This document shows positions 1-7,387 of a stretch of 64,000 nt of DNA, piece by piece; positions within the stretch are counted from its first letter, which is position 1, and the number at the start of each line of letters is the position of its first letter. Location of the stretch: positions 186,001 through 250,000 of the forward strand of contig NZ_FNZB01000004.1 of NCBI RefSeq assembly GCF_900109205.1, read 5' to 3'. The notes beneath the pieces are model-generated. The model was not told the DNA's origin and did no database searches. It was given only the letters and a program-made list of their open reading frames with translations. Position numbers and translations under genes: made by a program. Source of the stretch: Sphingomonas sp. OV641 (GTDB lineage Bacteria; Pseudomonadota; Alphaproteobacteria; Sphingomonadales; Sphingomonadaceae).

Positions 1-947
1 CGTTCCATGCCGTTCTTCCACCATCGGTAGGATTGGAAGCCGGCATTGCCCAGCACCGCCTCGAACCGCCCGGCCTTGTCCTGGTCGTCCGCCGCGCTGA
101 GCCGCGCGGTTTCGGCCCGCACTTCATCGACGGAAAGGTCGGCGGCGCCGTCCGGCTCCTGCGCCATGCGCACGTTGAGCGCGGCGACCAGATCATGCCC
201 GCCGCTGCGCCCCTCGATATTCCAGGTCCGCAGCAATTCGCGCAGCGTGCTGCCGATCTGAAAGGCACTCGCCCCCTTGTCGGTGAGGAAGACCTTGAAA
301 CGCTCCTGCGCCGCCTCCCAATCGCCCAGCGCAAGCGCCGCCGTGGCCGCCGATGCGCTTTGCCACGGCCCGCGTTGCTCCTCGGGCAAGGCATCGACTT
401 GCGCCAGGATGTCGCGCGCGATCGCCGCCGGGTCCACCGGCGCCTTCCGGCCGATCTCCTGCGCTTTCGCCGAGAGGCCGAGCAGGTTGACGCCCTGCCA
501 CGCATTGGCGACCGGATCATGTTCATAGGCGATGCGATAGGCGGTCAGCGCGTGATCCAGCGCCCAGCCGGCCAGCGCCGCATCATCGCCAGCGTCGAAG
601 AACATCTCCTTGAACGCGCGCCCGATCAGCCCGGCCGCCTTCGCGCGTTCGGGATGGTCGGGCGGCAGATCGTCGCGCATCACGCGCAGCACGTCGATCG
701 CCGCGGTCGGCCGGCCGCTCTCGATCAGTGCCTGGCCGTAGAGTCGCCGCGCACGCACATGGCCGGGATTTCGCCGGCGGATCTGTTCGGCAAGCTGCTC
801 CACCTGTACGAAGGCGCGCACCGCGCGGAGCCGATCCAGCAACGCGACCGCCTCGTTCACCGTTTTGTCGTCGCCCGCCGCCTTCAACCGCGCGATCATC
901 GCGTCCGTGGCATCGGGAGGGTCGAACGGTTCGGTCGGATCGGTCAT
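1..947 (-). CDS. TPR-repeat protein (TPR-S-like sensor region), C-terminus beyond window
   Basis: The leftward open frame runs off the left edge, so only about 315 N-terminal residues are visible. Its ATG overlaps the stop of the upstream hydrolase gene as ATGA, so the two are probably translationally coupled. After a short acidic N-terminus come helical repeats of TPR character (for example NPGHVRARRLYGQALIESG, then GRPTAAIDVLR), then a segment with AYEHDP and NLLGLSAKA, and near the edge GFQSYRWWKNGME. No signal peptide is seen. This resembles the TPR-S sensor regions that accompany STAND and TIR proteins in bacterial conflict loci, where a protease or other effector often follows; that continuation is my inference because the C-terminus is missing. 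The long plus-strand frame over the same DNA is a shadow. Confidence 0.75.
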   Translation of the reverse strand, partial: MTDPTEPFDPPDATDAMIARLKAAGDDKTVNEAVALLDRLRAVRAFVQVEQLAEQIRRRNPGHVRARRLYGQALIESGRPTAAIDVLRVMRDDLPPDHPERAKAAGLIGRAFKEMFFDAGDDAALAGWALDHALTAYRIAYEHDPVANAWQGVNLLGLSAKAQEIGRKAPVDPAAIARDILAQVDALPEEQRGPWQSASAATAALALGDWEAAQERFKVFLTDKGASAFQIGSTLRELLRTWNIEGRSGGHDLVAALNVRMAQEPDGAADLSVDEVRAETARLSAADDQDKAGRFEAVLGNAGFQSYRWWKNGME

Positions 948-1891
948 TCCGCTATTCCCAGAAGGCCGCGCAGCGCACGGCGGAACGCCGGCTGGCGCAG
1001 ATATTTGGTGCCCGAGTGGCGCCAGGCGCCGTCATTCTCCACCACAAGATCCTCCACCAGCCGCTCGCCGTTCGCCTTGAAGTCATTGGCGAGCAACGGG
1101 TCAAAGCCGCACACCGGGTCCAGCCGGTCGAACAGGTTGATCCAACCGCCGCGCAGCCGTTCGCCGGGAAAACCATCGTCGCGCGTCCATTCGGGCGCGA
1201 GCTGATCCTGCACCTCGTCCAGCCCGAGCGGGCTGCCGATCGTGATCAGCCCGTCGATCGCCGGGCAATCCGCCACACGTTTCAGGCAGTCGTAAGCGAT
1301 CACCGTGCCAAGGCTGTGCGAGACGACCACATGCGGCGCCGAGCGCGCCGCGCCGAGCGTGGCGACGCAGCGCTCGCGGATCGTCCGTCGGATCGGCAGC
1401 GGCGGCGGGCGGCCGGGCGGGGCGAAGGACGTGTCAAACAGATAATGATGCACGTCGCGCAGATAGGCTTCCAGAAAGCGCTTCTTCAGGAACCAGGGCA
1501 GCGGAATGCGCTCCAGCGCCGCGGGTGGGGCGTCCTCGGCCGCCATCCCGGCCGCTTCGTCCACCATCGCCGCGCCGCTTACCGCGGTCATCTTCGCGCG
1601 CAGCCCGATCAGAAAGGCTTCCTCCTCGGCGCTTTCCGGCTGGACGGGCGCCACATCACCGCCCGCATCGATCGCGGCCGGGCTGTTTTCCAGCACGCCT
1701 TCATAAGCCGCCAGATTCTCGTCCGGCGCCTCGTAGAGCAGGTCCGCCCAGTAAACGACGTCGCTGGTGATGCCGAGATCGCCCAGCGACAGCCCGTCCG
1801 TGCCGTCGCCCACCGCCGCGCGCCACAGGCGCAGCAGATCCTTGGCGGGCGGCTTGTTCGATATACCGTGAATGAAGGTGATATGGGGCAT
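944..1891 (-). CDS. alpha/beta hydrolase (serine hydrolase, lipase-like)
   Basis: A 315-residue cytoplasmic-looking protein without signal peptide. It begins with a beta strand and an HG oxyanion-type motif (FIHGI, residues 6-10). The nucleophile elbow SHSLGT lies at about residues 191-196, with Ser193 as the predicted nucleophile. Acidic candidates for the triad occur in NLFDRLDPV (about 252-260), and a C-terminal His is in WRHSG. Between strand 1 and the elbow there is a long insertion of roughly 150 residues, which suggests a lid or substrate domain. It is the middle gene of a three-gene leftward operon: 24 nt after the muramidase gene and overlapping the TPR gene. The fold call is firm; the substrate (lipid, ester or peptide) is unknown. 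In this context it could be a membrane-lipid-attacking effector, which is inference. Confidence 0.8.
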   Translation of the reverse strand: MPHITFIHGISNKPPAKDLLRLWRAAVGDGTDGLSLGDLGITSDVVYWADLLYEAPDENLAAYEGVLENSPAAIDAGGDVAPVQPESAEEEAFLIGLRAKMTAVSGAAMVDEAAGMAAEDAPPAALERIPLPWFLKKRFLEAYLRDVHHYLFDTSFAPPGRPPPLPIRRTIRERCVATLGAARSAPHVVVSHSLGTVIAYDCLKRVADCPAIDGLITIGSPLGLDEVQDQLAPEWTRDDGFPGERLRGGWINLFDRLDPVCGFDPLLANDFKANGERLVEDLVVENDGAWRHSGTKYLRQPAFRRALRGLLGIAE

Positions 1892-1915
1892 GGGCCCGGT
1901 GCTCCCGCGCGATGC

Positions 1916-2530
1916 TCAGTCCAGCAGCGGATCCCCGCTTTCATCCTCGGGCACCCGGGCGATGTAATCGGCATCGCCGAAGTCCACCACCGCGCCCACG
2001 CTTTCGAAACCAGGCAGCCCGGCCGCCCCGCGCAGCGCGTTCAGCCGGTTCATCCAGCCTTTCAGGAACACCTTCTGCGACGGCTTGTTCGCCACGATGG
2101 CGTGATAGAACCGCTCTCGCCGGTCGCAATAACGCGCCACCGCGCCGCCGTCCGCCCGTTCCACCGCCTTGCGGGTATTCTCGCCGAAATCGCCGTCCGG
2201 CACCGCGCCCACCGCATGTTGCAGAAACTTCACCGCCCGGCCCGGCCCCATGTTCACGGCCGTGTCGAATTGCACCAGATCGAGATCGACCGGCAGCAGA
2301 TCGCAGCGCGGCGGCACCCAATAGCCCTGGCGATAGATGGCGTTCATCTCGCCTTCTTCCAGCTGCCGGACGGAGCGCGGCGCCAGCCCCTGACGCCTGC
2401 GCCAGCGATCATAGACCGCCTGCGTCACCCCCTTGTTGGTTGCGCCGCCGGGATCCGCGGGATGATCCACAAACCCGCCCTCCCACCGCAAGATGAACGG
2501 CATGGATCGCATGAAACCGTCGGTTGACAT
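1916..2530 (-). CDS. GH108-type N-acetylmuramidase / endolysin-like protein
   Basis: A 204-residue protein. The N-terminal region carries the GH108 signature RWEGGF (residues 15-20, predicted catalytic Glu17) followed by DPGGATNKGVT. The C-terminal half resembles the peptidoglycan-binding domain paired with GH108 (FDTAVNMGPGRA, then an aromatic, basic C-terminus). Known members cleave the glycan strand of peptidoglycan. There is no signal peptide and no holin, spanin or other phage gene nearby, so it does not look like part of a prophage. I chose the ATG at 2530. An in-frame extension much farther upstream exists but runs antisense through the rightward gene at 2642 and lacks protein-like character. 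It is the first gene of an operon with the alpha/beta hydrolase and TPR protein and faces the rightward gene across a 111-bp divergent promoter region. Confidence 0.85.
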   Translation of the reverse strand: MSTDGFMRSMPFILRWEGGFVDHPADPGGATNKGVTQAVYDRWRRRQGLAPRSVRQLEEGEMNAIYRQGYWVPPRCDLLPVDLDLVQFDTAVNMGPGRAVKFLQHAVGAVPDGDFGENTRKAVERADGGAVARYCDRRERFYHAIVANKPSQKVFLKGWMNRLNALRGAAGLPGFESVGAVVDFGDADYIARVPEDESGDPLLD

Positions 2531-2641
2531 GTTAACCCCCGCGGATTTCTCATCTATCACTGTCAGCCAAGTCCAAGTGATTCGCAAGTGTTGCGTCGGC
2601 GTGGTTATTTGCTTGCCCCCATATTGCGAAGGAAATTTTCT
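2531..2641. promoter_or_regulatory. divergent intergenic region, putative back-to-back promoters
   Basis: These 111 bp separate the starts of the leftward muramidase operon and the rightward gene of unknown function, so both promoters must lie here or inside the flanking genes. The segment is clearly less GC-rich than the coding DNA around it. I could not pick convincing -35/-10 pairs. A ribosome binding site (AAGGA) sits about 10 bases before the rightward ATG. Confidence 0.4.
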
Positions 2642-3409
2642 ATGCTGAAAAGCAGTCCCGTAAAGGTTCGCGACTATGTTCGCGCGCTCGACTTGCCGGA
2701 AAGCGGCGCTTTCTTGGAACGTATTGAAAGCGTTCCGATAACGGGCGCGGGGCAGGAAGCGCTGGCGATCGGCACGCAGCTTACCGAATTTACCGCCGCC
2801 GTGCCTGCCGATCTGCGGCGGCGCGTGGCCGACACCATGCTGCTGGCGCAGCTTGCCGCCGACAAGGCGATGAAGACCAGGCCGGACGCCGAACCCTTCG
2901 CCTGGTACGACAAATATTCGGAGGTGTTGCAGACGGTCGGCTGGCGGCTGGCGGATATGGAGCAGGTGGAACGCCGGCTGGATGAGCAGGGCGGCGACGT
3001 GCACCGCGCGATCATTCCCGTTGTTACCGCCGCGCTGGCGCCCGGTGCAGCCGCCGCCTCCATCGTGCTCGCCGTGCTGAAAGGGCTGGGCGACATGGAC
3101 GAGGACGCGCCGTGGATCACCGTCTTCGACCGGTCGAGCGCCCATGCGCGCGGCGCGAAATTCCAGGTCGGCCATGTCGATGTGGACGATGCCGGCAATC
3201 CGCAGATGACGCTGGTGTGCTTTTCCATCGACGCCAAGCGCACCATCACCCAGGTGCTGTTCTTCAAGTTCAAGGACCAGGAGACCAAGGTGCGTCAGGC
3301 GGTGCGCAAGCTCAGCAGCACACCAGCGCATCTGGCGCTTGCCGGTGACGAGATCGCGGAACGGGTGCGCCCGTTCATTGTCGATTTCGTGCGCTCGATC
3401 GACATCTAG
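2642..3409 (+). CDS. unknown protein with central hydrophobic segment, conflict-locus associated
   Basis: I do not recognise this 255-residue family. The ATG at 2642 is preceded by a good AAGGA site; an earlier in-frame GTG-type start adds only residues without such a site. Residues 1-120 look largely helical and charged. A long hydrophobic, Ala-rich stretch follows (about residues 123-149, including PVVTAALAPG and ASIVLAVLKGL). The C-terminal 100 residues have alternating strand-like pattern (KFQVGHVDVDD, TLVCFSIDAK, TQVLFFKF), then a helix. There is no signal peptide. A helical domain with one buried hydrophobic hairpin plus a beta domain is seen in some pore-forming or membrane-inserting proteins, but this is only a resemblance. 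It is the sole rightward gene among seven leftward genes of the TIR/STAND locus. Confidence 0.75.
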   Translation: MLKSSPVKVRDYVRALDLPESGAFLERIESVPITGAGQEALAIGTQLTEFTAAVPADLRRRVADTMLLAQLAADKAMKTRPDAEPFAWYDKYSEVLQTVGWRLADMEQVERRLDEQGGDVHRAIIPVVTAALAPGAAAASIVLAVLKGLGDMDEDAPWITVFDRSSAHARGAKFQVGHVDVDDAGNPQMTLVCFSIDAKRTITQVLFFKFKDQETKVRQAVRKLSSTPAHLALAGDEIAERVRPFIVDFVRSIDI

Positions 3410-3441
3410 GCGGCGAGCGGGGGCGGGAAGGGCGGAACAGG

Positions 3442-3480
3442 CCGGGGCGGGGCAGGCGCGGATCGCTCCATCCGCCCCGG
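3442..3480. terminator. inverted repeat between convergent genes, possible bidirectional terminator
   Basis: The arms CCGGGGCGG (3442-3450) and CCGCCCCGG (3472-3480) are perfect 9-bp complements with a 21-nt loop. The element lies exactly between the stop of the rightward gene (3409) and the stop of the leftward small Cys-rich gene (3481). No clear T-run follows on either strand, so termination is plausible but not certain. Confidence 0.4.
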
Positions 3481-3678
3481 TCAGCCGACGCGCCCCCACA
3501 CCGGGCCATAAGGCGTGCCGCAGAAGCAGGATACGCCGATCGGCGCATAGCTCGGCAGCCAGCACCAGAATTGCGGCGTGAAGCAGCGATTGCCCATCGG
3601 CTGCGCACTGGAATCGGCGCCAACGGTGAGCGCGGCGATGGTGGCCGCCGCGATCAATCCAGGGCGGATCTTCCTCAT
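3481..3678 (-). CDS. small Cys/Trp-rich exported protein
   Basis: A 65-residue product with a basic start (MRKIRPG), a hydrophobic Ala-rich core and a likely cleavage site near residue 26. The mature part is only about 40 residues and holds four cysteines (32, 39, 51, 53) with Trp, Tyr and Pro-rich spacing (FWCWLPSY, CFCGTPYGPVWG). Its ATG overlaps the ATPase stop as ATGA, so it is the last gene of the TIR-STAND operon and probably coupled to it. No family name can be given. The cysteines could form two disulfides in the periplasm, or bind metal. The signal peptide, tight coupling and conserved-looking spacing argue that the frame is real despite its size. Confidence 0.7.
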   Translation of the reverse strand: MRKIRPGLIAAATIAALTVGADSSAQPMGNRCFTPQFWCWLPSYAPIGVSCFCGTPYGPVWGRVG

Positions 3679-5669
3679 TTCTTGTCTCCGGATTGCGGCG
3701 CCCGCGCCAGGCCTGGAACGCCGCCGATGAAGGGGGAGAAGGCCGTTCCGGTGGGCGGCGCCGCTTGCTGCGGCAGAACAGCGGCCGCCCGCGCATTGCG
3801 TGCAAGTTCCTGCAGATAGGCACGTTTCTGCCGCTCATAGCAGGGCAGTTCGACCGCGCTCCCGCCGGAGGCGCCGGCACAATATCGACGCGCCATCGCC
3901 TCGGCCGAATCAAGCTGGATCTTGTACAGAGCGGAAGTGTTGGCCGCCGCCGTCTCCCGCGCCTTCGACAGTTCGGCCTGTGCTTCGGACTTCTCCTTCT
4001 CCGCCCAGGACCTCATGTTGACCGCCACCAGGATCGCCAGCGCGACCGTCAGCGCCACGATGCCGATCGCGAACATGCTAACCAGCCGCTGATTGCGCCG
4101 GAGCCGGGCGACCAGATCCTTCTCGCGTCGCAGGTTACGGTCACTGGCGGCCATCAGATCCGCGACGCTGGCCCAGTCTCTGGTGGAGCCGGCGCCCAGC
4201 ACGCCCTGCGGCGAGTGCCGTGCGATCCACCCCGGCCGCTTCTCGATATCGCGATACCAGGGCAGCCGTTGCTCGGTGGCGGCGGCGCCGAGCACGATGG
4301 TGTCATCCTGCGCGTGGCTTTGCGCCTGGGTGGCGAGCGAGCGCCAGATCATGCCGTCCTGAAATTCACGATAGACCAGGCCGCGCGCACGCCCTTTCCG
4401 GTCGAACTGGCTGTCGGCGACCCGCTCCCATTGCCGCAGCAGCGCCTCATGGCTGACGCTGACGATCGCATCTTCGTCGAGCGGATCGGGCGGGAACGGC
4501 ATGATGAGGCTGGCGGCGCGCGCGCGGAACGCGTCGAGGATTGGGCAGATCGTCGCCTTGTCCGCGCCCGTTTCCGCCATCAACTGTCGCAGGCTGACCG
4601 ATCGGCGGATGATCCGCCCGTCGGAATCGAGATCGCTGAGCGAGCGAAAGATCCAGTCCGCCGCCTCGGCGCGGGAAAGATCGTCGCCCACCGCCGCCGC
4701 CAGCGTTTCATCCGCATGGCGGGAGAGGGCGTGCTCCGCGCCGCCCACCGCCGCCAGTGCCGCCTCGTCGACCTCGCCGTCCTCGCTCGCATGCCAGGCG
4801 CGCATCAGGGCGTGCTGCAGGATCGGCAGGCCGTCGATTTCCCGCGAGATGACGGGCATGAGAAGGTCGGCCACGCCATTTGTCACCGAGCCGCCTGCGC
4901 GCCGCGCCGGTTCGTGGATGGCGCGGATCAGCCCCACGGTGGAAATCCGGGGCAGCAGATATTGGCAGCGGTTCACCGCCTCGGCGAACCCGTCCCATAT
5001 CGCGCAATGGCCCAGATAATCCGACCGCATCGTCACGATCACCGACAGGCTGCGCTTGCCAAGCGCGGTACCCTCGGGCGCCGGCTCGCCCAGCGAAATG
5101 AGAAAGTCGATGACCCGGCGCACCTCGGCCGCGGAGCCGGTGCGATTGACGGCGAAGATCTCCTCGAACTGATCAAAGACGATGCACAAGGTGGCGTCGG
5201 CCTCGGCGGCGATGGTGCCGATGTCCTCCGCCCAGTCCGGGCTGACGGCGAGCAGGGTGGGCCAGGGCATGTCGCCATCGCCGAGGTCAGCCGAATCCGC
5301 CGCTTCCTCGTCCGGCTCACGCGGGAATTCCACCTCCAGCTTGCGCGCGAGCGCCTGAAGCGGCCCGCCGGGATCGCCAGGGCGGACGATGATGATCCGC
5401 GCGTCCATCGAATTGGCCATGGCGTCGAGCCGGAACACCGGGATCACGCCAGCGCGCACGACCGAGGATTTGCCACAGCCGGAGGCGCCATGGACCACGA
5501 CGAGCTGGCGCTCCTCCAGCAGCCCGGTGATGGCCGCAATCTCGCTCTCGCGCCCGAAGAAGACGCGCGACTCCCGCTCGCTGAATGGGCGCAGCCCCGG
5601 ATAGGGACAGGCCGGCGCGATCGCCTCGCGCGTCTCCGCCTGCGGCGCATCGATCGCGAGAAGGTTCAT
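3675..5669 (-). CDS. nSTAND1-type P-loop NTPase with C-terminal transmembrane anchor
   Basis: A 664-residue signalling ATPase. The N-terminus shows the nSTAND1 hallmark PYPGLRPF (about 22-29) and VFFGRESEI, then Walker A GASGCGKSS (61-69) and Walker B LCIVFDQFEE (161-170), followed by the helical region typical of STAND proteins (for example DGLPILQHALMRAW). Most relatives then carry WD40 or TPR repeats. This one instead has a short linker, one transmembrane helix (about 530-551) and a roughly 110-residue tail with two cysteines and a Pro-rich end, likely periplasmic. I chose the ATG at 5669 because it overlaps the TIR stop as ATGA; a longer frame starts 36 nt upstream inside the TIR gene. 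Known family role: NTP-driven oligomeric switch that activates an effector, here presumably the TIR protein. Confidence 0.9.
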   Translation of the reverse strand: MNLLAIDAPQAETREAIAPACPYPGLRPFSERESRVFFGRESEIAAITGLLEERQLVVVHGASGCGKSSVVRAGVIPVFRLDAMANSMDARIIIVRPGDPGGPLQALARKLEVEFPREPDEEAADSADLGDGDMPWPTLLAVSPDWAEDIGTIAAEADATLCIVFDQFEEIFAVNRTGSAAEVRRVIDFLISLGEPAPEGTALGKRSLSVIVTMRSDYLGHCAIWDGFAEAVNRCQYLLPRISTVGLIRAIHEPARRAGGSVTNGVADLLMPVISREIDGLPILQHALMRAWHASEDGEVDEAALAAVGGAEHALSRHADETLAAAVGDDLSRAEAADWIFRSLSDLDSDGRIIRRSVSLRQLMAETGADKATICPILDAFRARAASLIMPFPPDPLDEDAIVSVSHEALLRQWERVADSQFDRKGRARGLVYREFQDGMIWRSLATQAQSHAQDDTIVLGAAATEQRLPWYRDIEKRPGWIARHSPQGVLGAGSTRDWASVADLMAASDRNLRREKDLVARLRRNQRLVSMFAIGIVALTVALAILVAVNMRSWAEKEKSEAQAELSKARETAAANTSALYKIQLDSAEAMARRYCAGASGGSAVELPCYERQKRAYLQELARNARAAAVLPQQAAPPTGTAFSPFIGGVPGLARAPQSGDKK

Positions 5670-6658
5670 GCTTCGCGCAGCGCCCCCCTCAGCACCGGCA
5701 GCCAATCGCCTTTCAGCGGCACGCGCGGCAGGTGGAAGGCGTCGCTTTCCGGCGGCGGATCATCGAACAGGTCGAGCAGCGCCCAGGGGATCGTCTGTTC
5801 CTTGTCGCGATACAGCTTGCGCCGGGACAGATAGGCCGCCTTGATGCGACGCCCGATATCGTCGTCAACGCGGCTGCGCAGGAGAAGCAGCGCCTCGCAC
5901 CCGTCATATTCCTCGCCGTTCACCACCGCCGTGGCGGGCACGGGCGCGCGCTGCGGCCAGATGATGCTGGGCACCGCCCGCAACTGCGCGCTGCACCACA
6001 TCCATTGTTCGAGATCGGCCTGTTCCGCCTCAAGGAAGATCACCGGCTCGACGGGCAGCTTCTGCGAGCGAACATAGGCCTCGCGCGCGCTGATCTTCTT
6101 CTGCATCGCGGTGATCTTGTCGGCGATCTCCACGACGACCCGGTTGATCGGGGTGACAAGATCGGCAAGCGATCCGCTGAGGATGAAGCCGGCCATGTTG
6201 ATCGGCTGGCCGCGCTCGTCGCAAAAATCGATGAACAACCGGGGCTTGGCGTCCGTGCCCTGCAGCGCGGCCGGCCACTTGCCCTCGCTGACCTCCTGCA
6301 TCCGCAAAATACAGACGTGATCGGCGAAATTCGCCTCCGTCAGCCCTTCGCAGAACCAGTTCAGCTCCTTTTGGCAATAAGGAGACGCATAATGGTCGCT
6401 GACCATGGCGACGAGGATGCCGGATCGCTGCACCGCGGACTTGAGCTCCCGGTCGAGATCCTGCCCGCCCCGCAGCACGTCGCGATCCAGAAAGGCGTTC
6501 AGCCGCACATCGCCACGATTGAACCGCTGGCTCAGCAGCGTCCGGATCGTGTCCGCGATCTTGCGCGACCATTCGCGCATGTGCTGGTCGCCAGTATCGC
6601 CCGCCCAGGCGTAGCTGAAGAAGACATCATAGTCGTAGGCGTCACCCAGTGTTGACAT
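5666..6658 (-). CDS. TIR-domain protein, predicted NAD-consuming effector
   Basis: A 330-residue protein whose first 165 residues are a TIR domain: DYDVFFSYA (9-17) for strand A, FLDRDVLRGGQ (56-66) for the BB-loop region, then ILVAMVSDHY and SPYCQKELNWF. Glu98 in the KEL triplet matches the catalytic Glu of NAD-cleaving TIRs. The remaining 165 residues do not match a domain I know; they include charged helices (AREAYVRSQKL) and a C-terminus rich in Pro and Trp. There is no signal peptide or membrane segment. The ATGA overlap with the ATPase gene means near-stoichiometric production, as expected for a sensor/effector pair. Bacterial TIRs in such loci deplete NAD or make cyclic ADP-ribose signals; which applies here cannot be read from sequence. 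Confidence 0.92.
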   Translation of the reverse strand: MSTLGDAYDYDVFFSYAWAGDTGDQHMREWSRKIADTIRTLLSQRFNRGDVRLNAFLDRDVLRGGQDLDRELKSAVQRSGILVAMVSDHYASPYCQKELNWFCEGLTEANFADHVCILRMQEVSEGKWPAALQGTDAKPRLFIDFCDERGQPINMAGFILSGSLADLVTPINRVVVEIADKITAMQKKISAREAYVRSQKLPVEPVIFLEAEQADLEQWMWCSAQLRAVPSIIWPQRAPVPATAVVNGEEYDGCEALLLLRSRVDDDIGRRIKAAYLSRRKLYRDKEQTIPWALLDLFDDPPPESDAFHLPRVPLKGDWLPVLRGALREA

Positions 6659-6712
6659 CGTCTCCCCCAGATCCTGTGCCCGTCGATCGGCGTTACGCGC
6701 GCTCCGCCTTTG

Positions 6713-7078
6713 TCATTCGCTGTCGAGACAGCCCAATGCCGCGACATAGGAGCCGCCCTGCTGCTCCCCCGCTTCCCGGCATCGGGCCTTTTTCTTCTTG
6801 GAAGCCGCCGGCCAGCGCGCGGCGAGATCCGCCTTCGCCTGCGTTTCCAGCAGCACGCACCCTTGCTTATCGGCGATGGCGGCGCAGGATCTCGCCAGAT
6901 CGTAGCCGGGGAAGCTCACCTCCGGTGCCGCGAGCGCCGGGGCGGGGGCGAGCAACAGCAGTGCCGCACCACAGGGTAGCGCCCGGCAAACGGCCCTGCT
7001 CCTTTTCGAACCGGCGAAGCCTGCAACAACCACGTCCAACGCCGCCTCCTGCAACGGCAGAATAGCGCAATCACGCAT
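6713..7078 (-). CDS. small exported four-cysteine protein
   Basis: The frame codes for 121 residues. The first 30 may not be translated: a GTG at 7033 gives a cleaner start before the basic segment SKRSRAV and the hydrophobic core LPCGAALLLLAPAPALA, with predicted cleavage near residue 50. The mature part has four cysteines (65, 74, 100, 117) in the pattern C-x8-C-x25-C-x16-C, plus a Lys-rich patch (KKKKARC). It precedes the TIR gene by 54 nt and is probably the first gene of that operon. No family is recognised. Together with the 65-residue protein at the operon end it gives the system two small exported Cys proteins bracketing the cytoplasmic TIR and the membrane ATPase. Confidence 0.65.
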   Translation of the reverse strand: MRDCAILPLQEAALDVVVAGFAGSKRSRAVCRALPCGAALLLLAPAPALAAPEVSFPGYDLARSCAAIADKQGCVLLETQAKADLAARWPAASKKKKARCREAGEQQGGSYVAALGCLDSE

Positions 7079-7387
7079 GCAATAGAATAGGCGCGACTAC
7101 TTGGGGGTCGAAGTATTCGTCTGTTCCGTGCGCAACCACGGCGGTATGCTGCACTTGGACAGGTGGTTACGGCATAGACCTATAGCTCAGCAGGACTGAG
7201 CCCCGAGTCGCCCGGAATGTCGCTCCATTATTGCGTAATCCTTCTTGATTACGTCCGAGGCGGTGACGATTGATCCGGTTCGGAGAGAAGGAAGCGCGAG
7301 CGTGGACATCGCGCCCCTCTCAACACTTTGGCGGCCCGCACCTGCCGCGCCGGTTCGAGCCGCGCGGCGTATCGGTAGCGGCGAGGT
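7079..7387. other. intergenic, no gene seen
   Basis: These 309 bp between the small Cys gene and the stop of the sugar dehydrogenase hold no convincing frame. Visible elements are a G-run (TACTTGGGGGTC, 7098-7109), a short hairpin around CTCAGCAGGACTGAG, and an inverted repeat CGTAATC (7234-7240) / GATTACG (7247-7253) with a 6-nt loop that could end transcription of the leftward dehydrogenase gene. The promoter of the TIR operon should also lie here. Confidence 0.4.

Noticed and set aside
33..2527. Long plus-strand frames of 390 and 599 codons
   Set aside because: They run antisense to the TPR, hydrolase and muramidase genes, are Arg/Pro-rich and show no domain motifs.
1916..2530. Prophage remnant suggested by the endolysin-like gene
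   Set aside because: No other phage gene, integrase or attachment site is visible in the flanking 7 kb.
2531..3913. N-terminal 460 codons of the long leftward frame ending in the muramidase
   Set aside because: It is antisense to the rightward gene at 2642, lacks protein-like pattern, and the muramidase has its own ATG at 2530.
3693..5834. 713-codon plus-strand frame
   Set aside because: Shadow of the nSTAND1 ATPase gene, which has clear Walker motifs.
7175..7250. tRNA-like stretch with TAGCTCAGCAGGA resembling a D-arm
   Set aside because: No acceptor stem, anticodon arm or T-arm can be folded around it.
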